DNA of 64,000 nt from Simiduia agarivorans SA1 = DSM 21679 (lineage in GTDB: Bacteria; Pseudomonadota; Gammaproteobacteria; Pseudomonadales; Cellvibrionaceae): the NCBI RefSeq assembly GCF_000305785.2, contig NC_018868.3, positions 2,886,001-2,950,000 on the forward strand, read 5' to 3'. Of this stretch, positions 56,959 through 64,000 are shown piece by piece; within the stretch, counting starts at the first letter, position 1, and each line of letters begins with the position of its first letter. The position numbers were made by a program, and so were the translations under genes. The notes beneath the pieces were generated by a model, which worked only from the letters and a program-made list of their open reading frames with translations, ran no database searches and was not told the origin of the DNA.

Positions 56959-58650
56959 ATGACCATTATTGGCATTGATCTCGGAACCACCAACAGTGCC
57001 TGTGCCATCTGGCAGGACGGCGAGGTCAGATTTATTCCCAACCGGCTGGGTGAATTGTTGACCCCCAGCGTGGTCAGTATTGACGACAAAGCCAAGGTGC
57101 TGGTGGGTAAAGCCGCCAAAGAGCGCCTGGTGTTCAAAAGCGCTGACACGGTGGCGGCGTTCAAACGCATGATGGGCAGTGATCATCGCGCCCAGTTGGC
57201 CGGGCGCACTTTCTCGGCCATCGAGTTATCCACGCTGGTACTCAAATCCCTCAAAGAAGATGCCGAAACGTTTTTAGGTGAAGCGGTGACCGATGCGGTG
57301 ATCAGCGTACCGGCCTACTTTAACGACAACCAGCGCCAGGCCACCAAAACCGCCGCCGAACTCGCCGGCCTGAAAGTGGAGCGACTGATTAACGAACCCA
57401 CCGCCGCCGCCATGGCTTATGGCCTGCACGAAAAGAAAGAAGGCACCTTCATGATCCTGGATCTGGGCGGCGGCACCTTCGATGTATCCATTCTTGAATT
57501 TTTTGACGGCGTCATGGAAGTACATGCCAGTGCCGGTGACAATTACCTGGGCGGCGAAGATTTTGTCGAGGCCATGGTGCAGGCTGTGTTGTCTGAATTC
57601 AATGTATCTGACGATGCCCTGACGTCTGTCCAGCGCCAGCAATTGTACGTGTTGATGGAATCGGCCAAGCGACGGGTGAGTGCCGCGCCCAGTCAGACGC
57701 TGACGCTGGATCTGCCCGCGGGTAAGACCGAATGGGAACTGACCGCCCAGTGGTTTGCCGATGTGACCGCACCGTTGCTGCTGCGCGCGCGCCGGCCCAT
57801 CGAACAAGCGCTGCACGATGCCAAACTCAAGCCCGCCGACATTGATGAAGTGGTTTTGGTGGGCGGTTCTACCCGCTTGGGTGTATTCCGTTCGGCCGTC
57901 GGTCGGTTATTCGGTCGCCTGCCCGCCTGTCATCTGGACCCGGATACCGTCATCGCCGCGGGCGCTGCCATTCAGGCGGGACTGAAATCGCGCGATGCGG
58001 CGCTGGATGACGTGGTGCTCACCGATGTTTGCCCTTATACCCTGGGCACCGGCGTGCTGAATAGCGACAGCCCGGAACAGGGCAGCTATTTTATGCCGAT
58101 TATTGAGCGCAACAGCGTGGTGCCGGTAAGCATTGTGCGCCGCGTTTACACGGCCCATGATGATCAGGCCGAAGTGTTGATTGATGTTTATCAGGGCGAA
58201 AACCGGTTGGTGAGAAAAAATGTTCACCTGGGCGATTTACGGGTACCAGTGCCCAAAGCGCAAGCCGGCAAAGAAGCCATCGACATTCGCTACAGCTATG
58301 ACATGAACGGTTTGCTGGACGTGGATGTGACGGTGGTGTCGAACGGAAAAACTTTTTCAACGCTCATTGAACACACGCCGGGTCACTTGAGCGAGGCCGA
58401 TAAGGCGGCCGCGCTGGAAGCCCTGGCCACGCTGAAATTTCATCCGCGCGACGATGAAAAGAATCGCGTGTTGTTGGAAAAGGGCGAGCGGTTGTACGAA
58501 TCCTCGTTGGGCGAGCGACGGGAATACATTTCGGCATTGCTGGGCCAGTTTGACCGTGCATTGGATAGCCAGCAACCGCTGGAAATCAGCAAGGCACGCG
58601 CACTGCTGAAACAAAAACTGGAAGAGCTTGAAACGGAAGACTGGCTCTGA
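56959..58650 (+). CDS. hscC: Hsp70-family chaperone HscC
   Basis: 563-aa DnaK-like ATPase, shorter than DnaK (about 640 aa) as expected for HscC. The nucleotide-binding domain shows IGIDLGTTNSACAIW at the start, ILDLGGGTFDVSILE and VVLVGGSTRLG; the substrate domain is short and ends LEELETEDWL. HscC works with dedicated J proteins. The next gene encodes a J-domain protein and starts at the last base of the hscC stop (TGATG), so the pair is translationally coupled, like the E. coli hscC/djlB/djlC association. Confidence 0.92.
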   Translation: MTIIGIDLGTTNSACAIWQDGEVRFIPNRLGELLTPSVVSIDDKAKVLVGKAAKERLVFKSADTVAAFKRMMGSDHRAQLAGRTFSAIELSTLVLKSLKEDAETFLGEAVTDAVISVPAYFNDNQRQATKTAAELAGLKVERLINEPTAAAMAYGLHEKKEGTFMILDLGGGTFDVSILEFFDGVMEVHASAGDNYLGGEDFVEAMVQAVLSEFNVSDDALTSVQRQQLYVLMESAKRRVSAAPSQTLTLDLPAGKTEWELTAQWFADVTAPLLLRARRPIEQALHDAKLKPADIDEVVLVGGSTRLGVFRSAVGRLFGRLPACHLDPDTVIAAGAAIQAGLKSRDAALDDVVLTDVCPYTLGTGVLNSDSPEQGSYFMPIIERNSVVPVSIVRRVYTAHDDQAEVLIDVYQGENRLVRKNVHLGDLRVPVPKAQAGKEAIDIRYSYDMNGLLDVDVTVVSNGKTFSTLIEHTPGHLSEADKAAALEALATLKFHPRDDEKNRVLLEKGERLYESSLGERREYISALLGQFDRALDSQQPLEISKARALLKQKLEELETEDWL

Positions 58651-59963
58651 TGAACCCCTGGCAACTACTTGAGCTCGAACCCACTGATGATGCCAGGGCG
58701 ATCAAACGCGCTTATGCTAAAAAGTTAAAGCTCACGCGCCCGGATGATGACCCGAAAGGCTTTCAGGCGCTGAACGAGGCCTATCAGCGCGCCCTGCAAT
58801 TGGCTAAGCGCCAGGCGGCAATTCAAACCGCAGATGGGCCCGTAGCCGCGCCGCCAAACGAACCGGCAACCGATGCCGGTTCTGCAACAAACGGCGAGGC
58901 AAGCCCTGATACGGATGCAAAGGAAAACAACGCATCTGCACCGGTAGGCAATACGGATCCGGAGACACCACCGCGCGGCGCTTTAACCGCCAGCGAACGG
59001 GCCCAGGCGGATGCGGACCGGCGCGCGGCGGAACGTGACGCCCATGCCCGGGCGGAAGCCGCGGTGGCCGCAGCGCGGGATCAGGCACTGAACGAAACGC
59101 TGCAGGCGGCGTTGGCGTTGGTGCAGGGCCCGCATTGTAACGACCGCAAGCGCTGGTCGTTTGTGGGGCAATCGCAATGGATTCTCGATCCGCAATACAA
59201 TCAGCGTTTGAGCCGCGGCTTGATTGCCATGGTGGTCGATCGGCTCGACCCGCTCGACCCGAGCGCGAAACAGGCCGCCATCAGCGATGATGTTCTGCGC
59301 TATCTGAATCAATTGTTCGAATGGTCGGACCAGCCACGCGCTCTCGCCCAACTGCTGTCGGAAAAGCAATTTGATCAGTTGAAGCAGCGCTTGTCTGTGT
59401 TAAGTGATCAACCGCTCCTGAAAGCGGGTCAATGGCAACAAGGCAAAAAGTTCTCTGTGCGTGGCCAGGCGGTGCCGCGTTTGCCCGAATATGTGTTGGC
59501 CGGTATGTGGGTGCGTTTTTGGGCGCTGGCACTGGACCTTTTTCTGGTGTACATGTTCCTCAGTTTTACCTATGTGCCCCTTGCCAGGCACGTGTTCACC
59601 GAGATGAGCGCATCGCCCGAATTTTACGCGGTGCTGATGGTGATTCCCGGTTACTTCCTGATGGCGTGGATTATGGAGTCCGGGCCTTTGCAGGCAACGC
59701 CGGCCAAACATTTGCTGAATTTGCGAATCACCAATCGCCGGTTTGAACGCATCGGTTTGTTGCATGGGGTGGCCCGGAGCCTGGCGTTCTTATTCAATTG
59801 TTGTCTTTGGAAGTTGGGTTACTTTATCAACCTGTTTCTCAAAGGCGAGTTGATTCACGATCGGCTCAGTCGCACCTATGTGATCAATCTCGGCAGAAGT
59901 CTGGATGAGCAATTCCTGAACGACTGCCGGGATTCCATGCAAGGCTGGTTCAGGCGGCGCTGA
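58650..59963 (+). CDS. J-domain protein with RDD membrane domain (HscC partner)
   Basis: 437-aa protein. The N-terminal J-like domain ([23 protein letters not shown]) has RPD (30-32) in place of the canonical HPD, followed by [18 protein letters not shown] linker rich in Ala, Pro and Glu follows (about 60-150). The C-terminus has an RDD domain with TM helices ([41 protein letters not shown]) that anchors it in the membrane. Next to hscC it is the likely co-chaperone recruiting HscC to the membrane. The HPD change may mean specialisation for HscC. Confidence 0.85.
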   Translation: MNPWQLLELEPTDDARAIKRAYAKKLKLTRPDDDPKGFQALNEAYQRALQLAKRQAAIQTADGPVAAPPNEPATDAGSATNGEASPDTDAKENNASAPVGNTDPETPPRGALTASERAQADADRRAAERDAHARAEAAVAAARDQALNETLQAALALVQGPHCNDRKRWSFVGQSQWILDPQYNQRLSRGLIAMVVDRLDPLDPSAKQAAISDDVLRYLNQLFEWSDQPRALAQLLSEKQFDQLKQRLSVLSDQPLLKAGQWQQGKKFSVRGQAVPRLPEYVLAGMWVRFWALALDLFLVYMFLSFTYVPLARHVFTEMSASPEFYAVLMVIPGYFLMAWIMESGPLQATPAKHLLNLRITNRRFERIGLLHGVARSLAFLFNCCLWKLGYFINLFLKGELIHDRLSRTYVINLGRSLDEQFLNDCRDSMQGWFRRR

Positions 59964-62250
59964 GCGGCGCCTTCAGCCATTTTTGCCGCAGTGCCTTGGT
60001 GGCATTGACCATGATTGCCAGTGCCGCACGGGTCTCATCCCAGGTACGGGTTTTCAAACCACAATCGGGATTGACCCACAAACGCTGGCGGGGAATTCTG
60101 GCGGTGGCTTTTTCAATCAGTGATTCAACCCATGCCTGCGACGGTAAGTTGGGCGAATGGATATCGTAGACCCCGGGACCTATTTGATTGGGGTAAGCGA
60201 AATGTTCAAACGCTGCCAGTAACTCCATGTTCGAGCGCGACGTCTCAATGGTGATCACATCGGCATCCAGTGCGCTGATGGCTTCGATGATGTCGTTGAA
60301 TTCCGAATAACACATGTGGGTGTGAATCTGGGTGCTGTCCCCTACTCCGCTGCTGGCAAGCCGGAAGGCGTGCGCGGCCCAGGCCAGATACGTTGGCCAA
60401 TCGCTATTGCGCAGCGGCAGACCTTCGCGCAGGGCCGGCTCGTCAATCTGAATGATGCCAATGCCTGCGGCTTCCAGGTCCTGCACTTCATCGCGGATGG
60501 CGAGCGCCAGTTGCTGCGCGGTGTGTTCGCGCGGTTGGTCGTCGCGCACGAAAGACCAGCATAACAGTGTTATCGGCCCGGTCAGCATGCCTTTCACCGG
60601 TTTGTCGCTCAGGCTTTGGGCATAGGTGGCCCATTCAACGGTCATGGGGTGCGGGCGGCTGATGTCGCCGACAATAATCGGTGGCTTCACGCAACGAGAC
60701 CCGTAACTTTGCACCCAACCGTGCGCGCTGAAGACATAGCCGTCTAACTGTTCGCCAAAATATTCCACCATGTCGTTGCGCTCGGCTTCGCCGTGCACGA
60801 GCACATCCAGGCCGAGTTGTTCCTGAATGACGATGGCACGTTTGATTTCTGCGCGCATCAGGCTGTTGTAGTCGTGTTTGTTCAGTTGCCCGCGCTTGTA
60901 AGCGGCACGCGCTTTACGGATTTCCGGTGTTTGCGGAAAGGAGCCTATGGTGGTGGTGGGCAGCAACGGCAATTGCCAGCGTTGTTGCTGCAAAGGCTCG
61001 CGTTCGGAAAACGGCGTGGCGCGCAGGGCGTCGCTGTCTTTGAGTGCGGCCAGACGCTTGCGTAGCGCCGGGTTGTGGACTCTGGGTGAATCCCGGCGCG
61101 CGGTTTGGATGGCGCGTGCGTCAGCGAGTCGAGCTTGGATGTCCGCGTGCCCGGGGCTCAATAAGGCGTCGCGCAACAGTGTTAGTTCGTCCAGTTTTTG
61201 TTGGGCGAAGGCGAGCCAGGGTTTAACGTCGGCCGGCAATGTGGTTTCGCGCTCCACGTCATAGGGCAGGTGCAGCAAGGAACAGCTGGGCGCCAGCCAC
61301 AAGCGTTCGCCGAGTTTAGCGTGCAGCGGTTTGAGCGTGGCCAATGCGGCATCCAGATCCGCGCGCCAGATATTGCGGCCATCGACAATGCCTACTGACA
61401 ACACTTTATGGGCACTGAGCCGGTCCACCACACGGGTGATTTCCGATGCGCCGCGTACGGCATCGATGTGCAGGCCGGCCACGGGCAATTGAATGGCGGT
61501 GCCAAGATTGTCTTGTAGCGGACCAAAATAACTGGCCAGCAGGGTGTTCAGTCCCTGCACCTGTATCTGGTGGTAGCTGGGCTCAAAGGCCGCCTGCCAG
61601 GGGGCCGGTAAATCGAGCGCGAGGATGGGTTCGTCTATTTGCACCCAGGTGGCGCCGGCGTCTTTCAGTGCGGCCAACAGCTGGCGGTAAACCGGTAATA
61701 GCCGCGGCAGTAAATCCAGTTTGTCCGCGCTGTCGCCCTGGCTGAATTTGCCTAACCACAGGTAACTGAGTGGCCCGAGAATGACGGGCTTGGGATTAAA
61801 ACCGGCCGCTTTGGCTTCGGCGGTTCCATCAATGATCTGTCGCCAGGCCAAGCGGAAGCGCTGGTCGGGTTCGAACTCGGGCACCAGAAAATGGTAGTTG
61901 GTATCAAACCATTTGGTCATTTCGCTGGCGGCATGGCAGCAAGCCGCCTGTTGGTCGCGCCCGCGCGCAACCCGGAACAGCGTATCGAGGTCGGTGTCGC
62001 CCTGGCGATGGCGCTCGGGAATCACATCCAGCGTGGCAGACAGGGTCAGCACCTGGTCGTACCAGGCAAAGTCGCCTACCGGCACAAAATCCAACGCCGC
62101 TTGTTGTTGCCAGTGTGTGTGCCGCAGTTGGCGGCCGGTGTGTTCCAATGTGGCCCGGTCGGACTGACCGGCCCAGTAGTGCTCGAGCGCAAACTTGAGT
62201 TCACGCCCCTGCCCGATACGGGGAAAGCCCAGGTTATGAAGTGTTGGCAT
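59950..62250 (-). CDS. metE: cobalamin-independent methionine synthase MetE
   Basis: Transfers the methyl group of 5-methyltetrahydropteroyl-triglutamate to homocysteine. The 766-residue protein starts [20 protein letters not shown] and has the zinc-site residues in [11 protein letters not shown] (His and Cys) and in [10 protein letters not shown] (Cys), close to the end. ATG 62250 is chosen from the family N-terminus; the longer in-frame extension is not coding. It is divergent from metR, the usual arrangement in which MetR activates metE with homocysteine as co-regulator. Confidence 0.97.
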   Translation of the reverse strand: MPTLHNLGFPRIGQGRELKFALEHYWAGQSDRATLEHTGRQLRHTHWQQQAALDFVPVGDFAWYDQVLTLSATLDVIPERHRQGDTDLDTLFRVARGRDQQAACCHAASEMTKWFDTNYHFLVPEFEPDQRFRLAWRQIIDGTAEAKAAGFNPKPVILGPLSYLWLGKFSQGDSADKLDLLPRLLPVYRQLLAALKDAGATWVQIDEPILALDLPAPWQAAFEPSYHQIQVQGLNTLLASYFGPLQDNLGTAIQLPVAGLHIDAVRGASEITRVVDRLSAHKVLSVGIVDGRNIWRADLDAALATLKPLHAKLGERLWLAPSCSLLHLPYDVERETTLPADVKPWLAFAQQKLDELTLLRDALLSPGHADIQARLADARAIQTARRDSPRVHNPALRKRLAALKDSDALRATPFSEREPLQQQRWQLPLLPTTTIGSFPQTPEIRKARAAYKRGQLNKHDYNSLMRAEIKRAIVIQEQLGLDVLVHGEAERNDMVEYFGEQLDGYVFSAHGWVQSYGSRCVKPPIIVGDISRPHPMTVEWATYAQSLSDKPVKGMLTGPITLLCWSFVRDDQPREHTAQQLALAIRDEVQDLEAAGIGIIQIDEPALREGLPLRNSDWPTYLAWAAHAFRLASSGVGDSTQIHTHMCYSEFNDIIEAISALDADVITIETSRSNMELLAAFEHFAYPNQIGPGVYDIHSPNLPSQAWVESLIEKATARIPRQRLWVNPDCGLKTRTWDETRAALAIMVNATKALRQKWLKAPLSAA

Positions 62251-62348
62251 GGTGGTATCTCGGTCAATGGATGATGGCGGCATTGTTCGAATCCTGATAA
62301 CTTGAATCAAACTGATTGTTCTTGTTTTAAGTATTAGGAAAATTAATA

Positions 62349-63299
62349 GTGTCGCTGAACCTTGATATCCGGCAGCTCCGGACCCTGTTGGCGCTGCGCG
62401 ATACCGGCTCTTTGGTGGAAGCCGCCGACCGCTTGTGCCTGACCCAGTCGGCACTGTCGCACCAGGTGAAGGATCTGGAGTCCCGCTTGGGGCAGCCGGT
62501 ATTTATCCGCAAAAGCCGGCCCGTGCGTTTCACTGAACCGGGCCAGCGGCTGTTGTTGTTGGCGGAAGAAGTGATCGCCGCGCTCGACAACGCCGAGCGC
62601 GATATCACCAAATTACTGCACGGCGAGGCCGGCCGGTTGCACATGGCGATTGAATGCCACAGTTGTTTTAACTGGTTGATGCCAGTGATTGATCAGTTCC
62701 GGCCGCACTGGCCGCAGGTGGAATTGGACTTCAGCGCCGGCTTTACGTTTGAACCGTTGCCTGCACTGGCGCGCGGCGAAGTGGACTTGGTGGTGACCAC
62801 CGATCCCATGCCGTTAAAGGATGTGGTGTACGAGCCACTGTTTGATTGCGAAATGCAGCTGGCGGTGTCGCCCCGGCACCGGCTGGCCCAGCGTGAACGT
62901 GTGCAGCCCCATGACCTGGCCGATGAATTGCTCATTACCTATCCGGTGGCGCCTTCCCGGCTCGATATCATCAACCGGTTTTTGCAGCCGGCACAGATTC
63001 AGCCGACCCTGCGCACCACCGAAATGACCTTGATGATGGTGCAGATGGTGGCCTCGGGGCGCGGTGTGTGTTGTCTGCCCAATTGGGTGTTGGCAGAGTA
63101 CGCCAATCTGGGGCAGTTGCAGTGTTTGTCGCTGGGCGAAGGCTTGTGGACCCGCGTGCAATTGGGATTGCGGCGGGAAACCCGCGCCATGCCCTATGCT
63201 GAAGAATTCATCCAGCTGGCGCGCGCGCATTGTGTTAAAACCTTATCCGGCATTGTGCCGTGCCAGACACCCAACGCGGGGGAAACGCTTGATGGCTAA
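62349..63299 (+). CDS. metR: LysR-type activator MetR
   Basis: 316-aa LysR-family regulator of methionine biosynthesis. The N-terminal winged HTH is [43 protein letters not shown], followed by the linker helix and an effector domain. Start GTG 62349. Position back to back with metE (98-bp gap) identifies it as MetR. No clear TGAA-N5-TTCA box is obvious to me in the gap, although AT-rich half-sites exist (for example TTGAATCAA at 62302). Confidence 0.92.
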   Translation: MSLNLDIRQLRTLLALRDTGSLVEAADRLCLTQSALSHQVKDLESRLGQPVFIRKSRPVRFTEPGQRLLLLAEEVIAALDNAERDITKLLHGEAGRLHMAIECHSCFNWLMPVIDQFRPHWPQVELDFSAGFTFEPLPALARGEVDLVVTTDPMPLKDVVYEPLFDCEMQLAVSPRHRLAQRERVQPHDLADELLITYPVAPSRLDIINRFLQPAQIQPTLRTTEMTLMMVQMVASGRGVCCLPNWVLAEYANLGQLQCLSLGEGLWTRVQLGLRRETRAMPYAEEFIQLARAHCVKTLSGIVPCQTPNAGETLDG

Positions 63300-64000
63300 G
63301 AAAACCGGTTCACCCTGGTTGCTGTTTTTATTTGCACTGCCGTTTGCCGGTGTAGGCGTCGGCCTGTTGTTTTTCAGCGTGCTGCCTTCGCTGTATGAGT
63401 GGCAAAGCATGAAAAGCTGGCAGCCAGTAGCCGCCCAATTGACCCATGCAGAACTCAAAACCCATCGCGGCGACGACAGCGATACCTATCAGGCGCTGGC
63501 GCGTTATCAGTATCAAATGCAGGGTGTGCAATACCAGGGTGACCGGGTGGGTATTATGTCTGGCGCGGATAATATCGGCCGCTGGCAACAGGATCGCGCG
63601 TACGAATTGCAGCGGCAGTTACATCAAACCATTACTGTGTATGTGAATCCGGATGATTACAGTGAGTCTGTCATCTACCCGGACCTGCGTTGGGGGATGC
63701 TGGGTTTTAAACTGGTTTTTGTGGTGGTGTTTGGCGGTGTGGGTGTAGGTTTGATGATTGCTACCCTCGTTGGCCGTAAAAAAACGCAAGCGCGTCAGGC
63801 GCGCAAAGAAGCAGGCCAGGCACTCTGGTTGCAGGAGCCCGACTGGGCCAACCCGGTATCCTCCGGTGGCCGTTCGGGCTTTTATGGGCTGCTATTTTTT
63901 GCAGTAATCTGGAACGCGATTTCCATGCCGCTGCTGTTTGTCATCCCCGACGAAGTGCGCAGCGGCAATACGCCGGCGTTGATTGGCCTGCTGTTTCCGT
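63292..64000 (+). CDS. DUF3592-type membrane protein (partial, runs off the window)
   Basis: Open frame from ATG 63292 to the window end. It has an N-terminal TM (LLFLFALPFAGVGVGLLFF), a soluble domain (TYQALARYQYQMQGVQYQGDRV ... HQTITVYVNPDDYSESVIYPDLRWG), a second TM (KLVFVVVFGGVGVGLMIATLVG) and the beginning of another (LLFFAVIWNAISMPLLFVI). The VYVNPxDYSESVI and RY-Y motifs match DUF3592. Overlaps the metR end by 8 bp, so it is cotranscribed with metR. Confidence 0.8.
   Translation, partial: MAKKTGSPWLLFLFALPFAGVGVGLLFFSVLPSLYEWQSMKSWQPVAAQLTHAELKTHRGDDSDTYQALARYQYQMQGVQYQGDRVGIMSGADNIGRWQQDRAYELQRQLHQTITVYVNPDDYSESVIYPDLRWGMLGFKLVFVVVFGGVGVGLMIATLVGRKKTQARQARKEAGQALWLQEPDWANPVSSGGRSGFYGLLFFAVIWNAISMPLLFVIPDEVRSGNTPALIGLLFP

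Noticed and set aside
62302..62340. MetR box between metE and metR
   Set aside because: Only loose half-sites are visible; no good TGAA-N5-TTCA match, so it is not listed as a feature.

Overview
The window looks like a chromosomal segment of a gammaproteobacterium, possibly a Cellvibrionaceae-like marine or soil lineage. The evidence is the yrfG-hslR-hslO-pckA order, mutY-yggX, gcvT-gcvH, hscC with a J-protein partner, metE/metR, a DUF3080 lipoprotein and a PEP-CTERM protein. The species assignment is inference; no rRNA or other marker settles it.

Layout. 1-6340: cysQ, a diguanylate cyclase, yrfG-hslR-hslO, a highly structured leader or small RNA, and pckA. 6368-19879: an exopolysaccharide locus with two glycosyltransferases, a flippase, a sigma54-type response regulator, a WecG/TagA-type transferase fused to a decayed sugar-transferase domain, an initiating sugar transferase, Wza-, Wzz- and Wzy-like proteins, and a pyruvyltransferase. 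Four near-consensus -24/-12 promoters lie in front of its transcription units. 19889-31931: housekeeping and accessory genes, including an S10 peptidase, a PLA2-like protein, an amine oxidase overlapping a C69 peptidase, a PEP-CTERM protein, tRNA-Phe with an inverted partial copy of its 3' end, and yggX/SBP/mutY/asmA. 32094-33618: gcvT and gcvH. 33756-38006: a compact cluster of cupredoxin, EAL protein, DUF3034 protein and lipoprotein truncated hemoglobin.

38894 to about 55190 is an integron gene-cassette array: about 22 small, AT-richer, mostly unknown genes, all on the + strand, separated by about 20 attC sites. No integron integrase is present in the window, so it reads as a cluster of attC sites lacking an integrase (CALIN) or the distal part of a larger array. 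Recognisable cassette products are an HNH nuclease, a cupin, an Abi_C protein, a zinc-ribbon/HEPN protein and a DUF6174 protein. Three identical 1268-bp IS3-family elements sit at exactly the same position next to three different attC sites and in the same orientation. A different IS3-family element has split a fourth attC. This site-specific association of an IS3 element with attC is the most unusual thing in the window.

55263-64000: a small lipoprotein, a divergent TetR/GST pair with a clear operator, hscC plus a J-domain/RDD protein, metE with divergent metR, and the start of a DUF3592 protein that runs off the end.
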